Positions 49,641-61,224 of a DNA stretch of 64,000 nt are shown here, piece after piece (within the stretch, counting starts at the first letter, position 1; each line of letters opens with the position of its first letter). The translations under genes and the position numbers were made by a program. The notes under the pieces were generated by a model. It was not told where the DNA came from, did not search any database, and worked only from the letters and a program-made list of their open reading frames with translations. Origin of the DNA: Oasisia sp. SBJ-2009 (taxonomy: Eukaryota; Annelida; Polychaeta; Sabellida; Siboglinidae); the NCBI GenBank assembly GCA_964017155.1, contig OZ024865.1, positions 37,398,926 through 37,462,925 of the forward strand. Reading direction: 5' to 3'.

Positions 49641-50640
49641 TCGTATAAATAAGACATTTGGATAAAATCTTCCATGACATGTATGTTTAATAGAATCCTA
49701 GCAAATACATTGTTCGAAAGTTTTTTTGAGTGAATTATTGACAACTTTAAACGGCTAAAATGCGTTGCCGCGAAAACGTAACTGACCCAGTCCCAACTAC
49801 GTCTACGACTACGAAGTCGAAGTACTACGACTAGTCTGTGTTGCAATTTATCAGTAAATGAAACCGTGGCTGCTTTGGTGGTTAGGGCAAACCCAGACTA
49901 GGGAAGGATACAATTCATCAGTTTTAATCAATATTAATGACTTGGGATTTGGTTAGTCACGAAATGGACTTTAGGACAAGGGCCAACATTACACAGATGG
50001 TCCCGAGACAAGCCTTCCCCTCCACACTAGCTACTCCTGCACTAAGTTAACAGGCCAAAACATTCTAATTACGTCCAGCCGAGTCCATAAATATGAAGAT
50101 ATTTATACATATTATGCGGGATGCATAACCACATTGATTATGAGAATAAGTATATATTAACTAGTCATGTAATAATAAATGAGTTGATAGGTGATAATTA
50201 GTAGGCAACCTCGAAAGACAGAAACCTTTTTTGTAAAATGCCACAATTTCCATGAAGATGTTTATAATATTATATAAACATGAGATTTGTAAAACCACCT
50301 GACTTATGGTAAGATATATAAATTAAACAATTATGTAATAAAAAAATAATTAAAAATAAAGCAGTTTATAAATCAAATATGTAATTAGTAGCCGTGCTTC
50401 ATACATATACACATGAATAAAAGGCCATAATGTCCATAATTATTAAGACATTTTCACATTAATTACGGTAGTAAATAGACATTAGCCAGTAATTTCATAT
50501 TAACACTACTTTAATTAATAAGTTAATATTGGCTAATGTTAGCATGCTAACTCAATTAATGGTTATGTATTTTATGAAAGCCTGCAGTAAATAATTATGA
50601 AGTAAATATAATGTGAAACATTATGATCAACCATCAATAA
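49641..50640. other. No feature recognised
   Basis: The 49770-49840 part has CTACGACTACGAAG-type internal repetition. The rest is AT-rich without gene signals. Confidence 0.45.
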
Positions 50641-50659
50641 ATACATGTCATTACAACAT

Positions 50660-52680
50660 AAATAATTGAATTGAGATTTATTTTCAACAACAACAACAAC
50701 TACATTATAAATACAGTGCATACAATACAAATTGTTGAAAAAAAAGGGTAAAAGAAGTACAATACTTATCATCATGTTTACCCTTATAAATTCTTAATTT
50801 CATACATAAACCATCTGAACAGTGCAATAGAATGTGTGACAACACTATTTACGTGTAACCATACATTTAATAAAAAAAAAGACATTGTGACATTTGTTGA
50901 AAAGAAAAAAAGAAAACACTTTTACAACAATAAACAAACTGAATGTTTAATTTTGTTATCTAATTTGTTAGCAAAAAATGGTCTAGGACTCTAACACATA
51001 ATTATTCAACAGTCTATTTGTGTAACACTTTTTGAAATGATGAACATTTTTACAACTAATCAGTGAATTATCGAAGGAGTTCCAAAGTTTAACTCCAGTA
51101 ACAGAAATACACATACTTTTTAAATTAGTACATATATAGATTTGCTTGAACTTGCATATTTATACCTGGATGAATATCGTGAGTCACGTATTTTGAACAA
51201 TTTTTGTACATTCATTGGTAATATATAACGATATGCCTTAAACATAATTATAGCAGTTTTTAGCTTTACAAGATCTGGTAATTTAAGAATATGTACATTG
51301 TGAAAGAGTAAATTTGTGTGATCAAGTCTTTTTGCACCACAAGTTAATCTTATAACTCTTTTTTGTAATAAAACTAAACAATGAATATTTGTAGCATATG
51401 TGTTACCCCATACTTCAGCACAATACATAATATAAGGCATGAAAAGAGAATAGTACAAAATATGCATACCATGTTTGTTAATCAAAGAACTGGCTTGATA
51501 TATTAAGAGACAATCTATTAACAGAAAACCATGTCTGCAGTTGTTCTAAACCACCATTTATCATCCGAACAAGTTTATCTAAGTCTCTATCACAACATAA
51601 TAGATTTGTATCATCAGCAAATAAAATATACTTGAACACTTGTGAGACTTTACAGATGTCATTAATATACATGATAAATAATTTTGGTCCCAAAATGGTA
51701 CCCTGAGGGACACCACACGTCACATTTAATATTTCAGAATGACAGCTATTAAAACTGACAACCTGTTTTCTATTTTCTAAATAACTCTGAATCCATTCCT
51801 GTGCGACACCACGCAAACCATATAAATGCAGCTTTTTACACAGTATATCATGATCAACAGTATCAAAGGCCTTTTTTAGGTCAATAAATACTCCAACAGT
51901 GTATTTATTTTGTTCTAATGAAGTTGTAATTTCTTCTACCAAATCTAAAAGAGCCTCAGTTGTTGACATGCTAGATCTAAACCCACACTGACTTGGACTG
52001 AGTATGTTACATTTATTAAGGAACTTGTCCAATCTGTTGTTATATAGTTTCTCCAGAATTGTTGAGAATTGTGGTAATAAAGATATTGGCCTGTAATTTG
52101 TATAAAAAAAAATGTCTCCAGACTTATATAGTGGAATAACTTTAGCTATTTTCATTTTGTTTGGAAAAACACCTGTTTGAAATGAAACATTACATATATG
52201 AGCAAATGGCTTAACTATTTGGGAAATTACATTCTTAAGCAGGCTCATGCTAATGTCACTGAAATCAGTTGATGTTTTGTTTTTACAATTTTGAACAGTT
52301 CTGATAATTTCTAGGTCATCAACAGGATCTAGAAACATAGTATGTTCAATGTTTTCTTCTAAGTAATCATAAATAGTTGTATCGTTTTTAGGTAAGGGGA
52401 TATTTTTTGCTAAGTTGGAGCCAACATTTGTAAAGAAGTTATTAAATCCATTTGCAATATCATCTTTCTTTGAAATTGTTTTGTTGTTTTTTATAACGTA
52501 TTCGGGATATATTGGCTTATTTTTGCGTTTATTAATTACTTCATTTAGTATTTTCCAGGTCTCTTTAACATTTGCTTTTTGTTTTTCTAACAATGAGCTA
52601 TAATAGTTTTTTTCTGTACTTCTTAATATAGATGTTAATTTATTTTTGTATGTTTTGTATTTTTATTCTGCTTCTGCAGA
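50660..52680 (-). mobile_element. CR1/L2-like LINE, 5' truncated, reverse transcriptase largely intact
   Basis: Minus strand. Reading starts near 52665 (KYKTYKNKLTSILRSTEKN) and one frame runs to 51478. It includes NNFFTNVGSNLA, AKVIPLYKSGD, NYRPISLLPQFSTILEK, QCGFRSSMSTTEALLDL, VFIDLKKAFDTVDHDIL, CGVPQGTILGPKLF, LFADDTNLL and NRLSLNIS: RT motifs 1-6 with both catalytic aspartates. There the frame breaks; about 90 residues of thumb-linked sequence seem deleted, and the C-terminus resumes at 51485-51120 (INKHGMHILYYSLFMPYIMY; CAEVWGNTY). The 3' UTR ends near 50660 with GTTGTTGTTGTTG and AATAAATCTC. No endonuclease domain remains. Confidence 0.9.
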
Positions 52681-52745
52681 TCTTAGTACAATGATAATAA
52701 TGATAATAACTTTATTAATACATATTATCTAAATAACAAACAGAT
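52681..52745 (-). mobile_element. 3' tail of another non-LTR element
   Basis: Minus strand reads GTATTAATAAAGTTATTATC followed by ATTATTATCATTG, a typical LINE/SINE 3' end with a T-A-T repeat tail. It directly abuts the truncated LINE, suggesting nested insertion. Confidence 0.5.
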
Positions 52746-52921
52746 TAATCCATGACAATGAAGCCCAGTTGTCACACTTCACTTGTTTATGGGTGACCGT
52801 GTGTTTACAGGTTGGACAAATGCTGCAGGCTAAGTAGAGATCAGTAATAAATTGTTACCATTTCATGATATTCTGCATTTCAACATGAACTTGATGAAGT
52901 AATGTTTATAAATGTTCACAG

Positions 52922-53095
52922 TGTTTCGTCACCGACTCCAACATCTCGTGTGCCAAATGCAAGACTGCTTACTGCGTTACCCTCCATAGGGATAAAGTGT
53001 ACGATGAAGAAGCTGCTCACATTACTCCACCTCACAATACTGTCTTTTTGCAATATTCACAATATTCTGCAAGATCTACCCAAGAATGTTCATAA
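52922..53095 (+). CDS. Candidate Cys-rich terminal exon, unknown gene
   Basis: After the acceptor AAATGTTCACAG, 57 codons run to a stop at 53093-53095, and AATAAA follows at 53471. The product starts CFVTDSNISCAKCKTAYCVT, then LHRDKVYDEEAAHITPP. The C-x8-C-x2-C-x4-C spacing suggests a small zinc-binding module, as at the C-termini of some transposases (for example piggyBac-like) and other proteins. No upstream exon was identified. Confidence 0.35.
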   Translation, partial: CFVTDSNISCAKCKTAYCVTLHRDKVYDEEAAHITPPHNTVFLQYSQYSARSTQECS

Positions 53096-54240
53096 TCCAG
53101 TGTGTCCCGTGTCGTACAGAAACTGTCTAATACCAGTGTCTTGTAATTAAGTTTGTATTATTCAACGTGTATTAAGTGTCACATTCAGTGAGATAAATTA
53201 TGTAAAATTATTTAGTGTATGCAGATGACGCCTATGATATATTGATGATTTTGTAAGCTATGTACCTTCACAGTTAACTGACAGATAGTGTTGTTCAGAC
53301 AATACAATAATGCTGTGTTCTTGTCCATTAAAACTGCAATGCACATGTCATGTTCACAGGGACTGTATCTTTAGATGGCCTAGATATGCTGCTGTGTCAT
53401 CTTCAGCCAGATGAAGCTTGTAATTATGCACACATGTATTGTGTGTAACTTTCAGGTGCAAGATTTCTGAAATAAAAGAATTCAAAGTGCATGTAATAAC
53501 TACAATAATTAATCAAACACATGACAGAATTATTGTATATCCATCCCAAGGATTTAAATAAATAAACTAAAAATAACAAATACACAATTCTTAGTAATGT
53601 TTACATTTCTAGAATGTTTATTATAATTAGCAATAGTTGTAGTGATATTTTATTCACAACAATGTCATAAAACAGGACCAGAATAAATAAATTGCTCATG
53701 AACATTCATCAAAATAAAAATTACCCAAATAAATAATAAATACAAGCGAATGGCAGTCAATATTGAAAACAGTTAGCAATGCCTAACTGGGCCTAGGGCT
53801 AGGCATAGCCATGCCCATGGGCATAGCCATAGCCATAGGCATAGGCCATGGGCAGGTATATTAATAACTGACAGCACAGAATGACAGATCGGTTAAATAA
53901 AATTATTATGAGTATTTAAACATTACATATAATTCAAATCTATGAACTTGCACGCATGGCAAGACAGTGGACTGGTTAAAACTGGCGTCACTTGCCCAAG
54001 ACAAAATCTGCCTTGCCTTCGCTTCGGAAGTTCGGTATTGTGTACACCATTAATTTACGCTGGCACCCCGGTGCATATTATAGGTCATGTACGACGAAAA
54101 TAGAATTAAATAAACCATTTAGAACTGCACTGGAGATAGCCACAACATTTACCAACCTAGGTACAGTCATCGTTTAGAAAAATTCTCATTATTATTGAAT
54201 GAAACAGTTTTATTTACCGCAAGAATTCTCTCGATGTTCG
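53096..54240. other. Probable 3' UTR, then unassigned DNA
   Basis: AATAAA at 53471. A patch of GCATAGCCAT/GCCATGGGCA near-palindromic repetition lies at 53790-53860. No gene signal otherwise. Confidence 0.4.
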
Positions 54241-54244
54241 GCAA

Positions 54245-54393
54245 CTCCATGCAGTGGCTAGCAGACCGGAAGTCAGGAATACCTCTTCTGAGCTCGTGAC
54301 CTTTGCAGCTAACTCCGCCGCTCGCGAAGCGCCGCGAGCGGCAGAAGACAGCAGTCCAGTGTATATAAGTCCGTGGTGTCTACAAAGCGTACG
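54245..54393 (+). promoter_or_regulatory. TATA-containing repeated module (copy 2)
   Basis: Plus strand contains GACCGGAAGTC, TACCTCTTC, GACCTTTGCAGC, a GCGCCGCGAGCGGC palindrome and GACAGCAGTCCAGTGTATAT followed by AAGTCCG. It matches the minus-strand block at 49640-49490. An Ets-like GGAAGT and a TATA box at about 54362 make a promoter-like arrangement, but no start codon or exon is clearly linked. Confidence 0.42.
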
Positions 54394-54534
54394 TAAAAAC
54401 GCGGTCGTTAGTGGCCACGAGCCGTTGGTGCCCATTTTGAAGTGGGCACAAACGGAGATGGTGTTATTTTTATTATATTTAGGCTTGTGTAAATGGCAAC
54501 TAACTGTCATCATCACTAAGCCTAATCATATTAC

Positions 54535-55275
54535 ACTAGTGGGTAAATGCTTCAAGGATGAGGCAGGACTAGGGTAATATGAATGGGAATGGGACTACTA
54601 CTATAGGGTAAATGCTTCGCACCTAAAACACGTTTGAGACTCGAGTTAAAGTAAGGAGACAAGCCCCCCTCGCCACCTACACACTCCCACCGCCCACCTC
54701 CTTCCGACCGTCCCCAGTCCAGCCGCCGTCCTATCCCTTCCCTGTTCATTCATATTTCCGGCTGAAATTGCGCCACTGCAGAACGTTCCTCACCACCGAC
54801 GGTCACATCGCATGTCGAATATTCCTTGGGAACCCTCGACTCAGTTACAAGTAACAGCGACTATTTATCTCCGTGGCGAGATCGCATAATTTTGATTTGG
54901 AGTGGAAAATAGGCAAACATGCGGCAAAATCGGGGTGGGGCTGTGGGCATTCAACCACTGGTGACGGCCTGGGCTCAAATTCTGATTGGTGGTAGGACGA
55001 ACACGGAGCCAAGCATGCCACGGACAGCATGCCAGCGCACATTTCAGCCGGAAATATGAATGAACGGGGAAGGGAGAGGACGGCGGCTGGAATGGGGACG
55101 GTCGGACGGAGGTGGGCGGGGGGAGGGGGTAGGGGGCGAGGGGGTGCTTGTCTCCTTACTTTAACTCGAGTTTCAAACGTGTTTTAGCTGCGAAGTATTT
55201 ACCCTGTAGTAGTAGTCCCACTCCCATTCATATTACCCCAGTCCTGCTTCATCCTTGAAGCATTTACCCACTAGT
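54535..55275. mobile_element. Foldback/MITE-like element, 741 bp with about 240-bp inverted repeats
   Basis: The left arm (54535-54773, starting ACTAGTGGGTAAATGCTTCA) and right arm (55035-55275) are reverse complements with scattered mismatches: GATGAGGCAGGACT, CTCGAGTTAAAGTAAGGAGA and GGCGGC / ATTTCCGGCTGAAAT all match. A unique 260-bp spacer separates them. No coding frame is convincing. The long arms and short core fit foldback or large-TIR non-autonomous transposons. Target duplications are ambiguous because the termini are themselves palindromic (ACTAGT). Confidence 0.82.
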
Positions 55276-56420
55276 TTTATTCCTTTACCCGCGAAACCAA
55301 CATATGTACATGCAATAGTTGCTGCATGACCTGAAATAATGTCAGTTACAATGATCACATTTTAGGTTACACGCACATCTATATTAGCATTTTTATTTTA
55401 TAAACAAACGCATCGCAAAGATTACCAACTTTAATCATCGACGACCGAATGCAATATAACATATGTTTCCCGCTTATCATCTTCTGAAGGCATTCATTGG
55501 TCGCGGATAGCATGATAGAACATGGTGGCGCCACACTACGGAGTTTTCAGGACGCTAACCAACACGCCACCAACCGATCCATTTATTGACAGGGGCGGCG
55601 GGTAGAGCCGGTCCATTTTTGAACGTCGACAGTTTGAAACATCGAAAACTCGAGTTGAGGGACGAAAATCACAAATCGACGATTTTCTGTATTTGAGGCT
55701 TGCTCTGGGCTTTCCAAAATGGTATAACACATGTCTGTAGCTATTCCCAATCGCTGGATCAATTCGGATTAACCTTAGTGTTTAGGAAATTAAATCTATC
55801 CAATTCATATTAGGAAGGGTACTGCCGTACGGAAGGGTACTGCCGTACCCTTCCTGATTGTGTTTTCAACCATGTTATGGTTGCGGCTGTTCTGAGTTTA
55901 ATAAACGAACTCTATAAAGTGTACTGCTTTCAGGCGATATATATGTTGTGGTATATTTTATGCGTAATTTTGCAGTCGTTCGTCACCAATCACACAAACT
56001 CGTTTTTATACAAAATGAAAAAGGTTGTTTTTCTAAAACTTTCTGCATGTGATTGTGACATAGTTTTTTCGTGATTTTGAAAAAAACCAATGCTGTACCA
56101 TTTACATATAATTAAACAATTATGAAAAACGAACATATATCTTTTGCGCTTTCAGTCACGTGACCATCGCTGATGTTGATAGTCAGTTTTCGCAGTTTTT
56201 CAACGCGTCTGTTTTCACGGTAAGTCACTTTCGTCCATGTCTGCCTTCTATTTACGAAATAACAGTACCACATTATGTGTTTTTACGCCGGATGATCTTA
56301 TTGTATGCAACACTATCTGTAAAATTGTTCAATAGTTGAACTCTTTACCTTGCTGTTCCAGGCTTTTGGACAGTTTAGTTTACGTCGTTGACGATTGCGC
56401 GGGCGATAATTCATGTTGCT
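55276..56420. other. Mostly unassigned; short palindromic repeat at 55813-55857; possible exon at 56154-56219
   Basis: 55813-55857 contains GGAAGGGTACTGCCGTAC twice, the second copy folding on CCGTACCCTTCC. A 65-bp open segment between GCGCTTTCAG and ACG|GTAAGT near 56154-56219 would encode HVTIADVDSQFSQFFNASVF. It overlaps a TCACGTGACC E-box-like site and has no partner, so it is only noted. Confidence 0.3.
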
Positions 56421-56424
56421 ATAA

Positions 56425-56820
56425 CAGACAGACACAGAGAGAAGGATACAGGCCATGGAGAGGAGATGCGTCAGAAAGCTCCTCGGCATCACCTACAGAG
56501 TCTGTTTTCCAACGAGGAGTTGCGAAACAGAACTCGGCAAGCCATTGGGCCCCACGAGGACCTCTTGACCACAGTAAAGAGACGCAAACTGAAATGGTAC
56601 GGGCACGTAGCAAGATCTACAGGGCTTGTCAAGACAATCCTGCAGGGCACAGTGCAAGGAGGGAGAAGAAGAGATGGGAGGACAACATCCTGGAATGGAC
56701 GGGCATGACGCTGTACGCCGCCATGACAAAAGCTGAGAGGCGAGAAGCATGGAAGGAGCTGGTTGCCAGATCATCTATGACGCCCCAACGGTTCAACAGA
56801 CTACGGGATAGGTGAAGGTG
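56425..56820 (+). mobile_element. LINE C-terminal fragment (frameshifted)
   Basis: The first frame gives MRQKAPRHHLQSLFSNEELR, NRTRQAIGPHEDLLTTVKRR and KLKWYGHVARSTGLVKTILQ. After a shift near 56660 a second frame gives KKRWEDNILEWTGMTLYAAM and AERREAWKELVARS to a stop at 56813. This is the very common invertebrate LINE C-terminus (IGPHEDLLTTVKRRKL.WYGH... / RWEDNI.EWTG). 5' truncated. Confidence 0.85.
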
Positions 56821-57146
56821 AAGATAACATATAGAGCATATTGTAACTGGACTTGCTTAACTAGCATAATTAATTAACTTTATTAAATTCAGTGTCCCAA
56901 TTGGCATTGTGTTATGACTTGTGACTGCAAATTATGTTTAATAAATAAAATAATAATTGAAGTTGCGTGTGCAGCCTCGGTCTCGCTAGTGTGTAAACGT
57001 GAAGGGTTTGAAAAAATCACAGTATTGCATTTGTCCAAAATGTGTCTTTCTAGAGTCTAGTGTTACAACTTAATTTATGTTTCAATATTAATTTTAGTAA
57101 TTGTCAGATCACATGTTGTTTTTCTTATGTTTATACTTTTTTACAG

Positions 57147-57330
57147 AGATAAAATGCATAAGGAGCTTCAGTTAGCTAGCAAGTTTACAGTAAACAATAT
57201 CTATGTTGTTGACATTGTAAGTTCTTCATTCAGTGAAGCTGTAGCAAATTTAACAAATTTAACTAAATGTGTGATCTGCACATTACACTATGAATATAAT
57301 GTGGATAACGTCTTCCAGGAATTAGAATAA
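57147..57330 (+). CDS. Candidate exon, unknown product
   Basis: Strong acceptor (TTATACTTTTTTACAG). The frame DKMHKELQLASKFTVNNIYV then VDIVSSSFSEAVANLTN runs to a stop at 57328. An internal donor ATT|GTAAGTTC at 57216 could instead end the exon there. No domain recognised and codon use is AT-rich. Confidence 0.25.
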
Positions 57331-58506
57331 GATCATTGTTATTGTGTCGGGCGAAGTTGAAGACCACCAGTACACATTCGGTGCATCGACGTAAGCATGT
57401 TTTGGTTTGTGCATTAACTGTATATATACATAAATGTAATATGTGCAAAATGGAGGGCCTGCGGACATTTATATAATTGATTTACATCAGTAAACATTTA
57501 CCCACATATAGATTAACCTTCATAATTATTGATGTGCTCGCTAACTTTAGTTCATTTTAGAGTTCAAAGTGGTCAGAGAAACAGTAAACCCATACCTTTA
57601 TGCAGAGACCTGTCCACTATATAGTAAAATATCAATGGATGCGTAAAAATAAGTAAGGAACTAAAATATCTTTAAAAATTATAGATATTGTCAGTTGTTC
57701 CTTGAAAATGGGTGTCACACGTAAATTTATTGTTTATGTCAGGTGTTAACACACATCTCAAATGGTCTGAATATAATTAGGTATGTATATATAACTTAAT
57801 ATGGACCTGTTAATAAAAAACTGTATGACTGGCAAAAATGGATCCCGCATAAAGCCCCAGTAAGCCGATACAAAGACAACAACACATCTGACTTATTAAA
57901 CTATTTGTGTAGGTTAACGGTTAACTTTCTTTTAGTGCCCCTCTCCCAAACGAATGTGAGTGCTTTTTTCTGTTTTTCAACATATTATCACATAAACTAC
58001 TTTGCATTATAACTAATGTACAGCTTCATGTATGTGTTTATCCAAAGATATTGGTAAATAAGCCTTTGCATCATAACTAATGTACTTTCTCAATGAGTTA
58101 TATAATTATTATGACCTGCCTGGTATAACATTAATCTTGTCTGCTTCATATACGTATTGCATAGATACCATTATGACTGGTGATGTCTGCTTGACACAGT
58201 ACTGTATCAACAACTTTATAATTGGTGTTTCACACAACATTTCAAAATAAATCTTCCACTGAAGAACTACTTCGGTGGTGTCATTTGGCTTCAGATTCAA
58301 GATCAATACGTGGTTGGTGTACATTTACTGCATGCAGCATACAACCATACTGAAGTAAAATATTTGTTGGAGTATGAACCAACATTGGCAGGCATCCATA
58401 TTTTAAATGTAGAATGTAGTGCACTAAATTGTAATATGATTGACTAATTTTGTAACCTCCTACGGTCCTCTAAGGCCTTCAAATTGGTACATTTTCTGTG
58501 TTCCTA
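57331..58506. other. No feature recognised
   Basis: AT-rich; a minus-strand frame at 58324-58109 (LNLKPNDTTEVVLQWKIYFE) has no supporting context. Confidence 0.4.
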
Positions 58507-58811
58507 TTAAAATATTTTGTAGCCGTCCTGTGTTATTTTGTCTAGACACATATTGTCATATATGAGGGTGTTTTCATTGTACACAATATATTTTAGTTCA
58601 CTAGTCTTCAGCTCAGGGCATCCCAAAAAGCAAAATGTTAAAATATTGCCTGTTTCTGCCCTAACATTAGCTCCTCTCAGACCACAAGACCTACTGTGGA
58701 TTATGTACATTCCATTAGAGGCCATGCTTCTGCCATAGTAAAGCTGGACATTCCTGCCTTCTATTGTTGATGTGGCACCTTTATTAATTGCAGTGGCAGC
58801 AGTGATAGGGG
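58507..58811 (-). CDS. EGF-like protein gene: candidate last exon
   Basis: After TATTGATACAG, 101 codons in the phase (1) left by the exon at 59728 run to a stop at 58509-58507. The product includes ITAATAINKGATSTIEGRNV, LYYGRSMASNGMYIIHSRSC, ILTFCFLGCPELKTSELKY and DNMCLDKITQDGYKIF. Four or five cysteines and many strand-like segments suggest an extracellular domain. The acceptor tract is poor, so membership in this gene rests on phase and strand only. Family unknown. Confidence 0.38.
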
Positions 58812-59727
58812 CTGTATCAATAACACAGTAGAGCTATGTTAAAGTGGACAGTACATGCATCTTCAAAACTACTAGCGAGCGCCTTGTGTCAGAGCAAGGA
58901 CTGTCTCGTGCTCAAAGATCAGTACTGTCCATACCTGACGGCGTGCTGAAGTGGTGGGTTCATTGTCGTAGTTTGCAGATTGCAGTCAAATACACCTGCT
59001 TCTGGGTTAGAGTCAGAAATGTTGTCTCAGTTCTGAGTGGCACCGATGGTTGTCGTCTTTCCAGTCGACAACTCTACAATGTGTACGTTTTAGAATAACA
59101 TCTGCCAACAACACACATGTAAAATGGGCGTGTGTTTTAGATGCTAATTTTAATAGAAACATTACTGGTTCAGCTGTTAATGTAATTCAGTTACTGGCCG
59201 CTTTATGGGAACTCTGTTCAAGGGTGTTGACATGTAGTAACTATTAAAAATAGATAACATGGTAATAAAACACGAGAACCCATGCACTAAGGAGACAGCT
59301 AAACGTACCTAGTCAAGGCATATCAGTAAAATAATAAGTTACAGTAATAAGTATTAATATTACTGATGATCATTATGGGCAGTTGTATGTATTATAGTAC
59401 GCATAGTATGTTTCAGCTTTAACGTAAGTGAAATATTCAAAATGTATTAAATGATAATGAAATAAAAGAAGTGACCGTTGACGGAGTTAATGATTATAAT
59501 GAGCTGAATAAAATATGAAATATCACGGTGTCGTGATTCATATGACCGCATGGCCTTCTCCCTACGCGGCACTTCACTGAGACTTGTGAAGTAAATTTAT
59601 GTTGGCCTTGTTATTATAGATATTACTGTAATACATACCTCGTACGTACGATTGACTCAACGATTCATATATATATAATAGTATATATAGCTGAAATAAA
59701 TGGTAACATTTTCTAAATGTCACTTAC
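58812..59727. other. Intron, no feature recognised
   Basis: Open frames on either strand here lack splice or domain support. Confidence 0.4.
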
Positions 59728-59845
59728 CTCGGATGACATTATAATGGAATGTCGCTCCTGTGATGCCGACCTTGAAGTCGTTGATGTAGTACTTTCTCGG
59801 GTAGGATGACGTAGACGGACCCCTGAATGCCGACTTGAAGTCGAT
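59728..59845 (-). CDS. EGF-like protein gene: ectodomain exon
   Basis: Acceptor TACTTGCAG, 118 bp, donor CGAG|GTAAGT, phase 0 to 1. It encodes IDFKSAFRGPSTSSYPRKYY then INDFKVGITGATFHYNVIR. Codons are GC-rich in third position against AT-rich flanks, and both splice sites are strong. It follows the exon at 60936 in phase. The strand pattern (Y-Y-I-N-D-F-K-V-G-I) suggests a beta-sandwich domain; family not recognised. Confidence 0.62.
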
Positions 59846-60677
59846 CTGCAAGTAAGCTAACACATGGTACGGCTGTTTTTTCGCGCGCATTTGTCTACAA
59901 AGTCATCCAAAGACACACAACTGATTCTGGACGAGATCCATCGTTCGGCGGTTCACTATGTCCGGTCCGGTCCGAAACACCCAGCGAAAAACCTCGTTCT
60001 TGGCTGGAAGTGTATGCAATGTCTAGTCAGAGAATCCCGCCAGGCAGGCGGGGAGTCAGTTATCATATCTGTTACACTATATTACTTTTAGACTTTGTCA
60101 ACGTGAACTGTCGATCACAAGCTAGTCATTAATTAACTGACCGTGGATGTCCTGCTTTTAGTGTACGCATTGTGCATTACTGGCACAGTTCTCAGATATA
60201 CACTGTCATATGTCACTGTCGCTGAAAAGGGATACTCTGTGCCCTTCCAGAACATGTTGATAACTATGACAGACCACAAAAAGGGCAGCTAAAATATGCT
60301 TCTAACTACATGCAACTAAAGACACAGACAATTGTCAGTCGCCACATTTGTTATTCACACAAGTGAGCGTGGGAAGAAGAAAGGAGACCTTATAGCTGAT
60401 TATAGGCGGCATGGATGTGAGTCAGACACCGACGCGTGAGGCCGTCTCGGTTGTAATCTCGATTATTGCACTGTCGTCACTCCCGTGAACAGTTCGTCAT
60501 TATTTGCGACCAACTATCAGCAAAAAGCCATATGGGTACACAACGTGTGTACCTTGATCGACCGTACCTTTATCGACATTGTAAATCGCGTTTCACGTTG
60601 GACCAGATAGTCCAAAACAGACATTGTAATATGTCAATACTCAGATCCATTTACAAATCGACGTACATCTCAGAAGG
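59846..60677. other. Intron, no feature recognised
   Basis: Nothing supported; a LINE 3' end follows. Confidence 0.4.
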
Positions 60678-60790
60678 GCGGGATACACTTAGATATAACT
60701 ATTGATAAGTCAAAGGGATTCCTTGTCCACCTTCCACTTAGAGTTACTTCTCTACGTAGCAATCTTATTCAATCTTGTTAAATCTATGCA
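60678..60790 (+). mobile_element. Solo 3' UTR of the CR1-like family found at 5945
   Basis: GGGCGGGATACACTTAG, then TTCCTTGTCCACCTTCCACT, AGAGTTACTTCTCTA and TTCAATCTTGTTAAATCT match 6383-6500 block for block. Extreme 5' truncation is typical of LINE copies. It lies antisense in an intron. Confidence 0.75.
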
Positions 60791-60935
60791 AGAATTTATC
60801 AAGGAATTGTTTTTGTTAGTGAATAGCTGTTATTCGGTCAGATACATATATGATTGTTTTAGCAAGATCACGTGCCCAAACACTATCACGAATTAAATAG
60901 CAGCCGACGTCCTGGCGCCGTGGCCCTGCCTTCAC

Positions 60936-61069
60936 CGTGGTGGCGACGACGTTGCTGTAGACAACCGGGTTGGATTCGTCGGCACAGCTGATCTCCACTT
61001 TCTCTACGCTAGATCCAACGTCAACTTCCGCTGTGATAAGGCAATAGTTGATGCTCGGTTTTGTGCTGA
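60936..61069 (-). CDS. EGF-like protein gene: ectodomain exon after the EGF
   Basis: Acceptor TTTTGCTTCAG; phase 1 start completes an isoleucine codon from the EGF exon. It encodes STKPSINYCLITAEVDVGSS, VEKVEISCADESNPVVYSN and VVATT, with two cysteines spaced as in an Ig-like or similar sandwich. The donor is taken as ACG|GTGAAG (60936, phase 0), which fits the next exon; the frame stays open for about 45 more codons, so a later donor is possible. Confidence 0.6.
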
Positions 61070-61224
61070 CTGAAGCAAAACATGTCTAATATGAGTGTTA
61101 ATTAAGCAATGCTTATGGAAATTCCCCAGCCTAATATAGCAGTTATCGTGTTCTATTCTTATTTTCTATACCATTCTATACTTTATTTACGTTTTAACAG
61201 GTTGCTCCTCTTTAATCTACTCAC

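Noticed and set aside
54552..55042. Open frames across the foldback element
   Set aside because: They cross arm and spacer without motif or splice support and are GC-driven.
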